Under the pieces are notes generated by a model. It made no database searches. It saw only the letters and a list, made by a program, of their open reading frames with translations, and was not told the DNA's origin. This document shows, one piece after another, positions 19,661 through 28,673 of a DNA stretch of 64,000 nucleotides (the stretch's first letter is position 1; each line of letters begins with the position of its first letter). The stretch covers positions 372,001 to 436,000 of the forward strand of contig NZ_JAWXYB010000018.1 of the NCBI RefSeq assembly GCF_033842475.1, written 5' to 3'. This DNA is from Acidiphilium acidophilum (GTDB lineage: Bacteria > Pseudomonadota > Alphaproteobacteria > Acetobacterales > Acetobacteraceae). The position numbers were made by a program, and so were the translations under genes.

Positions 19661-19945
19661 ATGTCGAGCACGACTGACGATACCGAAGTCAACCCCGGCG
19701 CCCGTCGCGCCGCCGTTGGCGCCCGCCGCCCGTTCTATCGCCGCCGCAAGGCCTGCCCGTTTTCGGGCGCCGGGGCACCGAAGATCGATTACAAGGACGT
19801 GCGGCTACTGTCGCGCTTCCTGTCCGAGCGTGGCAAGATCGTGCCGAGCCGGATCACGGCGGTTTCCGCCAAGAAGCAGCGCGAACTCGCGCGCGCCATC
19901 AAGCGCGCCCGGTTCCTCGCCCTGCTGCCCTACGTGGTCGATTGA
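19661..19945 (+). CDS. rpsR: 30S ribosomal protein S18
   Basis: 94 residues. It contains the S18 core [66 protein letters not shown], which pairs with S6 on the 30S platform. The N-terminus is extended by about 20 residues compared with E. coli S18. It starts 3 bp after the rpsF stop, consistent with a single transcript and translational coupling. Confidence 0.98.
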   Translation: MSSTTDDTEVNPGARRAAVGARRPFYRRRKACPFSGAGAPKIDYKDVRLLSRFLSERGKIVPSRITAVSAKKQRELARAIKRARFLALLPYVVD

Positions 19946-19957
19946 GGAGCACGCAAC

Positions 19958-20515
19958 ATGGCACAAGTCGAACTGATCCTGCTCCAGCGCGTCGAGAAAC
20001 TCGGCCAGATGGGCGAAGTGGTCAAAGTCAAACCCGGTTATGCCCGCAATTTCCTGCTCCCGCAGGCCAAGGCGGTTCGTGCGACCAAGAACAACCGCGA
20101 ACGCTTCGAGCGTGAGCGGGTGCAATTGGAGGCGCAGAACATCAAGCGCCGGGGCGAGGCCGAGCGTCTGGCCGAGCGGGTGCATGGGCTGTCGGTGGTT
20201 CTGATCCGTCAGGCCAGCGATGCCGGGTCGCTCTATGGGTCGGTCACCGGGCGGGATATCGCGGATGGCTGCGTGGCCGGTGGTCTGACGATCGATCGGG
20301 ACCAGGTGCTGCTCGACCACCCGATCAAGACGCTCGGGCTGGCGACGGTGCGAGTGGCTCTTCACCCGGAAGTGATCATGACCGTGACCGTCAATGTCGC
20401 GCGCAGCACCGAGGAGGCCGACAAGCAGGCCCGTGGTGAGGCGCTCACGCGCGATGAGGACGAGTACGAGATGGAAGCGACCTTCGAGGACGACGAGTCC
20501 AGCGAAACCGCCTGA
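19958..20515 (+). CDS. rplI: 50S ribosomal protein L9
   Basis: 185 residues. The N-terminal RNA-binding domain is clear: [40 protein letters not shown], followed by the long connecting helix ([28 protein letters not shown]) and the C-terminal domain ([33 protein letters not shown]). The acidic tail after about residue 150 ([24 protein letters not shown]) is longer than in E. coli. Gene order rpsF-rpsR-rplI is the standard bacterial one and it ends in a strong terminator. Confidence 0.98.
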   Translation: MAQVELILLQRVEKLGQMGEVVKVKPGYARNFLLPQAKAVRATKNNRERFERERVQLEAQNIKRRGEAERLAERVHGLSVVLIRQASDAGSLYGSVTGRDIADGCVAGGLTIDRDQVLLDHPIKTLGLATVRVALHPEVIMTVTVNVARSTEEADKQARGEALTRDEDEYEMEATFEDDESSETA

Positions 20516-20545
20516 ACCCGGGCGGGTTCAGGACGAGAAAGACAG

Positions 20546-20573
20546 CGCCGGGGTCAGTCCCCGGCGTTTTTTT
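20546..20573 (+). terminator. Intrinsic terminator of the rpsF-rpsR-rplI operon
   Basis: Perfect 8-bp stem CGCCGGGG (20546-20553) / CCCCGGCG (20559-20566), 5-nt loop, then seven T residues (20567-20573). A second hairpin without a T-run (CCTGAACCCG-GG-CGGGTTCAGG, 20511-20532) overlaps the rplI stop codon. Confidence 0.95.
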
Positions 20574-20720
20574 ATGTCCGGTGCGGGTGAGCTTCGGGCA
20601 GGTGCGCTTCGGGCGGGGTCGTTTCGGTGGCTGATATGTAAATCGGGCAGCACTCATACCCTTTCAAGCCCCTTTTTTCGACCCCGCGATATACCTAAAT
20701 CATGAAAAGGTTAAGCTTTC

Positions 20721-21965
20721 GTGATGAGGTGGGCGATGCGCGGGATGTTGAACAAGCTGTTGGCCCGGTTGATCGTGTACGGCGAACTCGATGTCATCTG
20801 GCCGGACGGAACGGCGAGCCATTACGCGGGTGAGCCGGGTCCCACCGCCACCATTGCGATCCATGACGATGCGACGGTGCGCCGCCTTGCGTTCGGACCC
20901 GGGATGGCGCTCGGCGAAGGGTATATGGATGGGACGATCACCCCGGTCGATTGTTCGATCCACGATGTTCTCCATGTGTTGATGGCGAGCGTGGAACGGG
21001 CCGAACGGGATGTGCCGCTGTTGCGTGCGCAGGCGGTGTTCAACCGGGCGGCGCGTCCGCTGGTTCAGATCAACGATGCCCGCAAGGCCCGGCGGAACGT
21101 GGCGCATCATTACGATCTGAACGGGCGGCTCTATTCGCTGTTTCTGGATCGTGACCGGCAGTATTCCTGCGGCTATTTTCCGCGCGGGGATGAGACCATC
21201 GATGAGGCGCAGATTGCCAAGAAGCGCCATATCGCGGCCAAGCTGATGCTCGACCGCCCGGACCTCACCGTGCTCGATATCGGCTGCGGCTGGGGCGGGA
21301 TGGCGCTGACGCTGGCACGGGATTATGGCGCGCGGGTGACCGGGATTACGCTTTCGGTCGAGCAGCTCAACGAGGCGCGAAGCCGGGCGCAGGCGGAGGG
21401 GCTTGCGGAGCGGGTGACGTTCGAGTTGATGGATTATCGAAATATGAACCGGACGTTCGACCGCATCGTGTCGGTGGGGATGTTCGAGCATGTCGGGCTG
21501 CCGAATTATCAGGCGTATTTCGACACGATCAAGCGCTGTCTGCATCCTGACGGTGTCGCTCTCGTCCATGCGATCGGACGGTTCGACGGGCCGGCGGGGA
21601 CCAGCCCGTGGCTGGCGAAGTATATATTCCCCGGCGGGTATTCGCCGTCGCTGTCGGAAGTGTTCGGGCCGGTCGAGCGGTCGGGGCTGCGCTCGACCGA
21701 TATCGAGATCCTGCGGCTGCATTACGCGAAGACGTTAAACCACTGGCGCAAACGTTTCGCGGCCAACCGCGATACCATTGCTTCGCTCTACGACGAACGG
21801 TTCTGCCGGATGTTCGAATTCTATCTTTCAGGGTCCGAACTCGCCTTTGCCGTGCAGGACCACATGGTATTCCAACTCCAGCTTGCCCGCCGTCAGGATG
21901 CCGTGCCTCTGACGCGCGATTACATCACCGAGACCGAACGCAAAGCCGCCCGCCAGACAGCATAG
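20721..21965 (+). CDS. cfa: Cyclopropane-fatty-acyl-phospholipid synthase
   Basis: 414 residues, the usual size for the SAM-dependent enzyme that adds a methylene bridge to unsaturated acyl chains of membrane lipids, a modification linked to acid tolerance. The N-terminal lipid-binding domain is followed by NVAHHYDLNGRLYSLFLDRDRQYSCGYF (about 130-155), the SAM site VLDIGCGWGGMALTLARDYGARVTGITLS (about 185), VSVGMFEHVG, and the active-site region YIFPGGYSPSLSEV. Several Met codons (20721, 20724, 20736, 20745) could serve as starts; none has an outstanding ribosome site. It stands alone between the ribosomal operon terminator and a hairpin repeat. Confidence 0.93.
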   Translation: MMRWAMRGMLNKLLARLIVYGELDVIWPDGTASHYAGEPGPTATIAIHDDATVRRLAFGPGMALGEGYMDGTITPVDCSIHDVLHVLMASVERAERDVPLLRAQAVFNRAARPLVQINDARKARRNVAHHYDLNGRLYSLFLDRDRQYSCGYFPRGDETIDEAQIAKKRHIAAKLMLDRPDLTVLDIGCGWGGMALTLARDYGARVTGITLSVEQLNEARSRAQAEGLAERVTFELMDYRNMNRTFDRIVSVGMFEHVGLPNYQAYFDTIKRCLHPDGVALVHAIGRFDGPAGTSPWLAKYIFPGGYSPSLSEVFGPVERSGLRSTDIEILRLHYAKTLNHWRKRFAANRDTIASLYDERFCRMFEFYLSGSELAFAVQDHMVFQLQLARRQDAVPLTRDYITETERKAARQTA

Positions 21966-21997
21966 GCGGCACCGGCCCAGACTAAAAAAAGTTTTTT

Positions 21998-22021
21998 GGT
22001 TCTTTTTTACAAAAAAGAACC
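21998..22021. repeat. Dispersed hairpin element, copy 4 (GGTTC/GAACC variant)
   Basis: Flank AAAAAAAGTTTTTT then stem GGTTCTTTTTT (21998-22008) / AAAAAAGAACC (22011-22021), loop AC. Compared with copy 3 both arms changed together (GCTTC to GGTTC and GAAGC to GAACC), preserving pairing. It lies between the convergent cfa and PfkB genes, where it could terminate transcription from both sides. Confidence 0.85.
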
Positions 22022-22053
22022 GCTTTTATCTGTCCTATCCTGACGTTCCCCTG

Positions 22054-23028
22054 TCACACCACTAGCGCCCGCAGCGTTGCCGCATCAGGCCGCGCGCCGA
22101 TCTGGCTGATCGCGGCGGCGGCGGCGGCGCTGGCGAGGCGTGCGCATTCGGGCAGGGGTTGGTTTTTCGCAAGTGCGGCGAGGAAGCCGGCGGCGTAGGC
22201 GTCGCCTGCGCCGGTGGTGTCGACCACGGTGGCGGGGGCGGCTTTTTCGTGGTGGCGGGTTGCGCCCTGGATGACGACACTGCCGGCTTCGCTACGGGTG
22301 AGGACGGCGAGGGGGATGGTTTGGGCGGCGATGTTGGCGGCGCTGTCGAATTCGTTCTGTTCGAACAGGGCGCAGATTTCGACTTCGTTGGCGAACAGGA
22401 TGTCGACGCTGGTGAGCAGATCGAGGAAGCCGGCGCGGTGGCGGTCGACGCAGAAGGCATCGGAGAGGGACAGGGCGACTTTGCGCCCGGCGGCGCGGGC
22501 GATCGCGGCGGCTTTGCGGAAGGCGGCCTGGGCGTGCGGCGGGTCGAACAGGTAGCCTTCGAGGTAGAGAATTTCGGCGTCGGCGATGGCGGATTCGTCG
22601 AGATCGGCTTCGGAGAATTCGACGCAGGCACCGAGATAGGTGTTCATGGTGCGCTGGCCGTCCGACGTGACGAGGATGAGGCAGCGGGCTGTGGGGGCGC
22701 TGGTGGCGGCGCGGGCGGTGGGAAAATCAACGCCGATGGCTGCGAGGTCGGCGGCGAAGGCGTGGCCGAGGGCATCGTCCGCGACTTTGCCGAGAAAGGC
22801 GACGCGGGCGCCGAGACCGGCGGCGACGGCGCAACTGTTGGCGACCGAACCGCCTGAGGCGGTTTTGCCCTGGGGCATGGCGGCGGAGAGGCGTTCGGCG
22901 GTGGCGGCGTCGATCAGGGCCATGCTGGATTTGCGCATGTCGTGCCGGTCGAGAAAATCGTCGGTGGTGAGGGCGAGGACGTCGACGATGGCGTTGCCGA
23001 TGCCGATGATGTCGTAGCGTGCGCTCAT
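22054..23028 (-). CDS. PfkB-family kinase (adenosine kinase/ribokinase-like)
   Basis: 324 residues from the ATG at 23028 (AGGAG 6 bp upstream). It is an ATP-dependent kinase of the ribokinase fold. The N-terminus YDIIGIGNAIVDVLALTTDDFL, the Gly-rich GGSVANSCAVAAGLGARVAFLGKVADD signature 1, and the anion-hole and catalytic-base motif VVDTTGAGDAYAAGFLAAL (about residue 270; Asp as catalytic base) are intact. The pattern NAIVD and TYLGA matches the alphaproteobacterial adenosine-kinase-like group, so a nucleoside or sugar is the likely substrate. It is divergent from the bactofilin gene. Confidence 0.85.
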   Translation of the reverse strand: MSARYDIIGIGNAIVDVLALTTDDFLDRHDMRKSSMALIDAATAERLSAAMPQGKTASGGSVANSCAVAAGLGARVAFLGKVADDALGHAFAADLAAIGVDFPTARAATSAPTARCLILVTSDGQRTMNTYLGACVEFSEADLDESAIADAEILYLEGYLFDPPHAQAAFRKAAAIARAAGRKVALSLSDAFCVDRHRAGFLDLLTSVDILFANEVEICALFEQNEFDSAANIAAQTIPLAVLTRSEAGSVVIQGATRHHEKAAPATVVDTTGAGDAYAAGFLAALAKNQPLPECARLASAAAAAAISQIGARPDAATLRALVV

Positions 23029-23280
23029 GCGGAACTCCTGGCCGGACGATGATGGGATCGGGCTGCGCGTAGCATCGGCGGTGGTGAGATGCCAGACCGT
23101 GCTGGCATATGACCGGAACATGGACGGAATCTCGATTTCAGATGGACGAGAGATTGCGGTTCGGCAACTTGATGGGTTTGCGGAACCTTGGGGATAAAAG
23201 AGGGTTTTTTCGGGTTCAGCGATTGTCGGTGCGGCAGGGCGCGTGCTAGCTGCGCTGAGCGCGAAGCGAGCGGAGGGTTC

Positions 23281-23925
23281 ATGATCAGTTTCAGAAAACG
23301 CGACGAGCAGCCGACCTCGACCAAAGCGGATGACACGCCCGGCGCGACGGGACCGGATGGCGCAGCGCGCGTGCCGGGTTCCGATGACGGCCTGAGCATG
23401 CCGCCGTTTCGGCCCGCAGTACCGGGTTCCGCACGAAATTCCCCCGAATCGACCGAACAGGAGATGTCCATGGCACGATCACCGTTTGCCCCGACCCAGC
23501 CGACCCCGGCGCAGCCGACGCCGCCCGCCTCGCCGCTGAGCGGTGCGACGTTCCGCCCGACGGTGGGGCCGCGCGCCGAGAATGCGGAGCGGCGGACCCT
23601 GGTGGTGGGGCGCGGGATTTCCGTGCAGGGCGTGGTGCAGGATGCCGAGCGGCTCGTGGTCGAAGGCACCGTCGAGGCGACCATGATCAAGGCGACCGAA
23701 CTCTCCATCACGCAGGGCGGGGTGTTCAAGGGTGAGGTCGAGGTCGAGGAGGCGGAGATCGCCGGGACGATCGACGGGACGCTGACCGCGCGGCATGCGC
23801 TGATCGTGCGCGCGACCGGGCGGGTTCTGGGCACTGCGCGCTGCCGCCGCCTGCAGGTCGAGGATGGTGGGCAGATCACCGGGCGGATCGAGATGATCAC
23901 CGAAGGCGCCGCCGCTTCGGAATGA
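23281..23925 (+). CDS. Bactofilin family protein
   Basis: 214 residues from the ATG at 23281, preceded by GGAGGG. A Pro/Thr/Ala-rich disordered N-terminus (1-100) precedes the bactofilin beta-helix domain (about 105-205): RRTLVVGRGISVQGVVQDAERLVVEGTVEATMIKATELSITQGGVFKGEVEVEEAEIAGTIDGTL. Bactofilins polymerise without nucleotide and position cell-wall enzymes or polar structures. It overlaps the following lipoprotein gene by 4 bp (ATGA at 23922-23925), so the two are coupled. Confidence 0.9.
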   Translation: MISFRKRDEQPTSTKADDTPGATGPDGAARVPGSDDGLSMPPFRPAVPGSARNSPESTEQEMSMARSPFAPTQPTPAQPTPPASPLSGATFRPTVGPRAENAERRTLVVGRGISVQGVVQDAERLVVEGTVEATMIKATELSITQGGVFKGEVEVEEAEIAGTIDGTLTARHALIVRATGRVLGTARCRRLQVEDGGQITGRIEMITEGAAASE

Positions 23926-24275
23926 GGCTGCGGACGCGGGTTGCGGTGCTGCTGCTGGCGACCGGCCTCGCCGGTTGCAGCGCGGGGCCGCGCCCGGTTG
24001 CGGCGGCGGCAACCGGGACGGCGGTGCCGGTGACGCTGGTGGGCACCTCGGCCGAAGGGTTGCAGGCCGATCTCGGCAAGCCGGCGTTGCGGCGGATCGA
24101 TGGGTCGGCGCAGGTGTGGCTCTACGATTCCTCGGTCTGCCGGCTCAATGTGATTTTGTACCCTGGGCCGACCGGCGTGCCCGCAGTGAGCGCGGCGATG
24201 CCGTTGCCGCGTGGGGTTTCGCAATCCTCCTGCGTGGCGAGCTTGATGCGCGAACGGGGGGATGGGCGGGTTTGA
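23922..24275 (+). CDS. Small lipoprotein, unknown function
   Basis: 117 residues. MRLRTRVAVLLLATGLAGCSAG is a lipoprotein signal peptide with lipobox LAGC (Cys about residue 19), so the product should be lipid-anchored in the cell envelope. The mature part contains two Cys (SSVCRLNVILYPG and QSSCVASLM) that could form a disulfide. The segment LGKPALRRIDGSAQVWLYDSSVCRLNVILYP resembles small SmpA/BamE-like folds only faintly. It is translationally coupled to the bactofilin gene, suggesting a shared cell-envelope role. Confidence 0.75.
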   Translation: MRLRTRVAVLLLATGLAGCSAGPRPVAAAATGTAVPVTLVGTSAEGLQADLGKPALRRIDGSAQVWLYDSSVCRLNVILYPGPTGVPAVSAAMPLPRGVSQSSCVASLMRERGDGRV

Positions 24276-24515
24276 AGTGCGGGACCGCGCCTATAATTTG
24301 AGATTGCTTTCGTTGGGCCGGTTTGTTGTCCCGGTAATCCCCAGGGAGCCGGGAATGGACTGCCCCAGAAGCGGCATCATGGAAAGCGCGGGGTAGTCGC
24401 CGGGACTTCACCGCGGAAATCCCGGGGGCGAGGGGGGCGTCTCAGGCGCGCGGGGACTGGTTGAGAGGCCGCCAAGGGGGCGCAATACTTGGCAAGAGGT
24501 GATGGGTCAGAGACA
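24276..24515 (+). other. Gene-free spacer with possible small RNA
   Basis: 240 bp without a convincing reading frame. A perfect TATAAT at 24292-24297 starts it, although the only upstream -35-like hexamer (TTGAAG, 24272-24277) is 14 bp away, shorter than ideal. Downstream sequence is GC-rich with several complementary blocks (for example TCCCGG at about 24329 with CCGGGA at about 24348). This would fit a structured noncoding transcript, but it matches no RNA family I can identify. Confidence 0.25.
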
Positions 24516-24959
24516 TCAGCCCTCATCAGGCCAGAAATCGGGACTTTTGATCTGGTCGAAGGTCCAGGGGCAGACGGCGGGAAAGGCTGATTCGAGCAAG
24601 CCTGTTTCAGCGCCGGCTTCGATCAACGCGTTACCGTAGGCTTGATCGAGAACTTGCGGCAGGATGGCTTTCAAGCTTGGGTTGTCGTTCATATGCACAG
24701 CGAGATCGCGGCGTTGCACGCGGATAGTCGCTTGCCATGATGCGCCCCTGCGGCCTGGCTGGTATTGCCATTTGAGCAGGTGAAGCAGGAGCACCGTCAG
24801 GCGGCTGGTGAGTTCGCGCTTTTCGGTTTTGCCCATGCTCTCAATCTCTTCGGCGACATGTTCGATATCCGCCTCGGACAGACGGCCGGCGCGCAGGAGG
24901 GCTGCCTGTTCATTTGCCCAGGCGTAAAAATCGTGGTCGTAGAGGGTGGAATTGCTCAT
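24516..24959 (-). CDS. DUF29 family protein
   Basis: 147 residues from the ATG at 24959. The family pattern is clear: LYDHDFYAWANEQAALLRAGRLSEADIEHVAEEIESMGKTEKRELTSRLTVLLLHLLKWQYQPGRRGASWQATIRVQRRDL. Biochemical function is unknown. The start overlaps the end of a short upstream frame (24956-24959, ATGA), implying translational coupling with whatever that frame was. Confidence 0.85.
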   Translation of the reverse strand: MSNSTLYDHDFYAWANEQAALLRAGRLSEADIEHVAEEIESMGKTEKRELTSRLTVLLLHLLKWQYQPGRRGASWQATIRVQRRDLAVHMNDNPSLKAILPQVLDQAYGNALIEAGAETGLLESAFPAVCPWTFDQIKSPDFWPDEG

Positions 24960-25255
24960 TCGGAGTGCTCCGCAAGGAAGGCGCGCGATTGGTTCTTTTT
25001 CCAGATCAGATGAAGATATCTGCAAAATTTTTCGGCTTTTCCGGCTGGAAAGTCAACGAGAATGAGGGTGTCTGCATCATAGCTGGCGTGGAAGCTTTCA
25101 GACAACGTATTGATTTGGAGGGCTATTTTCTCCGGCAGGGAACTGAGGCAACGCAAGGTCTTCTTTTCTGTAGAAAAGAAGCAAAAGACTTTTGTTTGTT
25201 CGGGTTGTGGGTGGGGGTGGGGATGGGGCGGCGGCCGATTCCGCTTGTCTGGCAT
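24956..25255 (-). pseudogene. Short frame upstream of DUF29, possibly a gene remnant
   Basis: The frame encodes 99 codons, but its first half is read-through of a dispersed hairpin ([10 protein letters not shown]) and low-complexity His/Pro. The C-terminal 60 residues ([51 protein letters not shown]...) look like genuine protein and end exactly in a 4-bp overlap with DUF29. No Met start exists within that part. It may be a small gene whose 5' end was displaced by the hairpin element, or it may start at a non-standard codon. I recognise no family. Confidence 0.35.
25160..25181. repeat. Dispersed hairpin element, copy 5 (C-G substituted stem)
   Basis: Stem CTTCTTTTCT (25160-25169) / AGAAAAGAAG (25172-25181), followed by conserved flank CAAAAGACTTTTG. 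Relative to other copies a T-A pair in the stem became C-G on both arms, again preserving pairing. It is located just upstream of gshB and inside the frame annotated at 24956-25255. Confidence 0.8.
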
Positions 25256-25304
25256 GGCGGGGCCGGGGCTGGTAGATGAGCGTCAACGAGAGATCGGAGG
25301 ACGC

Positions 25305-26297
25305 ATGAGCGGTTTGAAGGTCGCGGTCCAGATGGACCCGATGGAGAGCATCGATATCGATGGGGATTCGAGTTTCGCGCTGATGCTCGAAGCGCAGACG
25401 CGCGGGCATGCGCTGTGGCACTATCGGGTGCCGGATATGTGGCTGGAAGCGGGGGTGCTGCGCGCGCGGGTGCGCAAGGTGACGGTGCGGCGCGAGCGCG
25501 GGGCGCATTTCACCGCCGGTGAGACCGAGGTGATCGACCTTGCTTCGATGGATGTGGTGCTGATGCGCCAGGACCCGCCCTTCGACATGGCGTATATCAC
25601 CGCGACGCATCTGCTCGAACATATCCATCCGCGCACGCTGGTGGTGAACGACCCGGCTTCGGTGCGCAATGCGCCGGAGAAACTGCTGGTGATGGAGTTT
25701 CCCGACCTGATGCCGCCGACCATGATCGCATGGGACCGGGCGGCGGTGCGGGATTTCCGGGCGCGCTACAAGGACATCATCGTCAAGCCGCTGTTCGGCA
25801 ATGGCGGCGCGGGGATTTTCCGTATCAAGCCGGATGATGAGAATCTGGGCGCGCTGATGGACATGCATTTCGGGGTTTCACGCGAGCCGCTGATGATCCA
25901 GCGCTACGAGCCGGCGGTGCGGGCGGGGGACAAGCGGATCATTCTGATCGACGGCGAGGCGATGGGCGCGATCAACCGGGTGCCGGTGGACGGCGATGCG
26001 CGCTCGAACATGCATGCCGGCGGGGTGGCGCGGCCGACCACGATGACGGCACGGGATCACGAGATCTGCGCGCGGATCGGGCCGACGCTCAAGGAACGCG
26101 GGTTGATGTTCACCGGGATCGACGTGATCGGGGATTACCTGACCGAGATCAATGTGACATCGCCGACCGGGATTCAGCAGGTCGCGCGGTTCGGCGGGGC
26201 GGATCTGGCGGCGGCGATCTGGGACCGGATCGAGGCGAAGCGGGCAGGGCAAGATCGGGTGGGCCAGGATCGGGTGGGCCAGGATCGGGCGGGATAG
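25305..26297 (+). CDS. gshB: Glutathione synthetase
   Basis: 330 residues from the ATG at 25305 (GGAGG 4 bp upstream). Ligates glycine to gamma-glutamylcysteine with ATP. N-terminal [35 protein letters not shown] is the GshB substrate domain; ATP-grasp follows with [34 protein letters not shown] (about residue 165) and the metal-binding [23 protein letters not shown] (about 275-295). The last 15 residues are a short tandem repeat (GQDRV three times) that goes beyond the E. coli enzyme. It ends 2 bp from the convergent rodA stop. Confidence 0.95.
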   Translation: MSGLKVAVQMDPMESIDIDGDSSFALMLEAQTRGHALWHYRVPDMWLEAGVLRARVRKVTVRRERGAHFTAGETEVIDLASMDVVLMRQDPPFDMAYITATHLLEHIHPRTLVVNDPASVRNAPEKLLVMEFPDLMPPTMIAWDRAAVRDFRARYKDIIVKPLFGNGGAGIFRIKPDDENLGALMDMHFGVSREPLMIQRYEPAVRAGDKRIILIDGEAMGAINRVPVDGDARSNMHAGGVARPTTMTARDHEICARIGPTLKERGLMFTGIDVIGDYLTEINVTSPTGIQQVARFGGADLAAAIWDRIEAKRAGQDRVGQDRVGQDRAG

Positions 26298-26299
26298 AT

Positions 26300-27457
26300 T
26301 CAGTCGTCGGTGGGGGCGAATTCCACGTCCCGGTGGACGTGGATCGACATCAGGACGCCGAAGCCGAGCATGACCGCGGTGAGGGCCGAGCCGCCGTAGG
26401 AGACCAGCGGCAGCGGGACGCCGCCGACCGGGATCAGGCCCATCACCATCGCGAGATTGACGAAGCAGTAGAGGAACAGGTTGGTCGCGATGCCGAGGGC
26501 GGCGAGGCGGCCGAACTGGTGATGGCAGCGCAGCGCGGTGTAGACCGCCATTGCAACCATCGAGAACAGGATGCCGAGCAGGACCAGCGAGCCGGCGAAG
26601 CCGAATTCCTCGGCGATGATGGTGAAGACGAAATCGGTCTGTTTTTCGGGCAGGAAGTTGAGCTGGTTCTGCGTGCCGTGCAGGAAGCCTTGACCCCACA
26701 TGCCGCCCGAGCCGAGGGCGATCTTGGATTGGATGATGTTGTAGCCGGCACCCAGCGGGTCGCGCCCCGGGTGGAGGAAGGTGAGGATGCGCTCTTTCTG
26801 GTAGCCGTGCAGATGGGCGTAGGCGAAGGGCGCGATGATGGCGACCAAAGCGATCACGATGGCGAATTTCCACCAGCGCACGCCGGCGCCGAGCAGGATG
26901 GCGGCGCCGATGCTCATGGTGATGACGGCGGTGCCGAGATTGGGCTCCTTGAGGATGAGGGCGGCGGGAACCAGAATGGCGAGGACCGGCGGGATCAGGA
27001 ATAGCGGGTTGCCGACGCGCTCGTAGCTGGCGCGCTGGAACCACGAGGCGAGGGCGAGGGCGAGGAACAGCTTCATGAGTTCGGAAGGCTGGACATGGAC
27101 GCCGCCGACATCGAGCCAGCGCTTGGCGCCGAGGCCGACATGGCCGAATTTCCAGACTGCGAGGAGAAGGACGATGCCGAGGCCGTAGAGCGGCCAGGCG
27201 AGTTTGGCGATGATGCGGATATCGATCATGGCGATCGCGATCATCATGATGAGGGCGGCGAAGAAGCGCTCGATCTGCGGGGTGGCATAGGGCTGGCCGT
27301 GGCCGCCGGCGGCGGAGTAGAGCGCGGCGTAGCCGATACCGGCGAGGGCGCAGCAGGCGAGCACGAACAGCCAGTTCACCCGGAGCAGCTTGGTCGCGAT
27401 GCCGAAGGAGCGATCGTAGTGCGGGCGATCGATCTTGCGGAAGAGTGAGGTGTTCAT
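26300..27457 (-). CDS. rodA: Rod-shape peptidoglycan polymerase RodA
   Basis: 385 residues with about ten membrane spans, the SEDS family glycosyltransferase that polymerises lipid II during elongation. The signatures GLGAKRWLDVGGVHVQPSELMKLFLALALA (about 110-140), the large loop HLHGYQKERILTFLHPGRDPLGAGYNIIQSKIALGSGGMWGQGFLHGTQNQLNFLPEKQTDFVFTIIAEEFG (including the catalytic-region Asp of QTDF), and the C-terminal GLIPVGGVPLPLVSYGGSA are all present. The usual partner PBP2 gene (mrdA) is not in the window next to it. Confidence 0.95.
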   Translation of the reverse strand: MNTSLFRKIDRPHYDRSFGIATKLLRVNWLFVLACCALAGIGYAALYSAAGGHGQPYATPQIERFFAALIMMIAIAMIDIRIIAKLAWPLYGLGIVLLLAVWKFGHVGLGAKRWLDVGGVHVQPSELMKLFLALALASWFQRASYERVGNPLFLIPPVLAILVPAALILKEPNLGTAVITMSIGAAILLGAGVRWWKFAIVIALVAIIAPFAYAHLHGYQKERILTFLHPGRDPLGAGYNIIQSKIALGSGGMWGQGFLHGTQNQLNFLPEKQTDFVFTIIAEEFGFAGSLVLLGILFSMVAMAVYTALRCHHQFGRLAALGIATNLFLYCFVNLAMVMGLIPVGGVPLPLVSYGGSALTAVMLGFGVLMSIHVHRDVEFAPTDD

Positions 27458-27607
27458 GGCGGGCGGTCCCGTGCGGTGTCGTGCGCGATGTTTAGTCCCG
27501 GGCTGGGTGTTTGCAAAATCGGCGGATGGGTGGGACGGGGTGTTGGCGATGACCGCTCTGGCGGGTTGTGCGGTCAGTGCGGTGGCGGGCCGGGTGTGAA
27601 GATCGGG

Positions 27608-28633
27608 TCAGCCGGTTGCGCGGGCGGCGCGTTGGGCGAGGCCGAGCAGGGTTTGGCGGGCGATCGCCTCAGGGACGCTGCCGGTGCGTTTGCAGTCGGC
27701 TTCGGCGCGGCGGGCGCGGTCGATCGCGGCGAGGATGGCCTCTTCGCGCCAGAGGGTCGCGGCCTTGATCGCGGTGGGCTGGCGGCGGAAGAATACCGGG
27801 GGGCGGCGACCGGCGATCGCGTCGCGCGGGGATGCGCCGCGGGCGATGGCTTCGGCGGTGAGGCGCAGGCCGGACAACTCGGTAAGCAGGACCCGCAGGA
27901 TCGCGACGGGGGCGGCGCCTTCATCGATCGCGAGGCCGATGGCGTGGTCGGCGGCGCGCGGATTGCCGGCGAGGGCTGCGTCGATCGCGTCGATCATCGA
28001 GGCGGTGCCCTGATCGTCGAGCACGGCGTCGATATCGGCGAGGGTGAGGGTGCCGTTGGGGCCGGCGTAGAGGATCAGGCGTTCGGCGGCATCGGCCAGC
28101 GCCCCGGATTCGCCGCCGAGGCGGCTGGCGGCGAGGGTGATGGCGTCGCGCGCGATGGTGACCCCGGCGCTGCGCAGCGCGGCTTCGAGGGCCGGGCCGC
28201 GCGCGGCGGCATCCGGCGTGTAGCAGGCGATCGCGGCGGCTTCGGGGTGTTTTTCCGCGAGGGTGCGGAGTTTGGAGCGGCCATTGAGATCGCCGCCGGT
28301 CGCGATGATCAGGGCATCGCCTTTGGCGGCGAGGGCGGCTTCGAAGGCGGGGGCCTGCTTGTCCCCGACATCGCGGATCAGGACGATTTTGCGGCCGCCG
28401 CCGAAAGCCTGGGCGCTGGCTTCCTCGGGGAGGCGGTCGGCGTGATCGGCATCGAGCTCGGCGAGGCGGAACGGGTCGTCGAGCGAGCCGGCGATGCGTT
28501 TGGCCAGGGTGCGGGCGCGGTCGGTGATCAGGGAGGTGTCCTGGCCGTAGATCAGGACGAGGCGGGTGGAACCGGGGTTGGCGAGGTGGGGGTCGGCGAG
28601 GAAGCGGTCGGCCTGACGGGCATCGAGCTTCAT
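27608..28633 (-). CDS. holA: DNA polymerase III subunit delta
   Basis: 341 residues from the ATG at 28633. It forms part of the clamp loader and opens the beta clamp. The N-terminal MKLDARQADRFLADPHLANPGSTRLVLIYGQDTSLITDRARTLAKRI and the middle GRKIVLIRDVGDKQAPAFEAAL match the delta subunit. As usual for this subunit the P-loop is not functional. The position downstream of lptE and leuS is conserved in many proteobacteria and supports the call. Confidence 0.88.
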   Translation of the reverse strand: MKLDARQADRFLADPHLANPGSTRLVLIYGQDTSLITDRARTLAKRIAGSLDDPFRLAELDADHADRLPEEASAQAFGGGRKIVLIRDVGDKQAPAFEAALAAKGDALIIATGGDLNGRSKLRTLAEKHPEAAAIACYTPDAAARGPALEAALRSAGVTIARDAITLAASRLGGESGALADAAERLILYAGPNGTLTLADIDAVLDDQGTASMIDAIDAALAGNPRAADHAIGLAIDEGAAPVAILRVLLTELSGLRLTAEAIARGASPRDAIAGRRPPVFFRRQPTAIKAATLWREEAILAAIDRARRAEADCKRTGSVPEAIARQTLLGLAQRAARATG

Positions 28634-28673
28634 CGGGCCGGACAGGGGGCCGAAGCGGGGGCGGGTGCCATGT

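Noticed and set aside
24276-24515. 6S RNA, SRP RNA, RNase P RNA or tmRNA in the spacer
   Set aside because: None of the conserved sequence blocks of these RNAs could be found, so only an unspecific candidate is listed.
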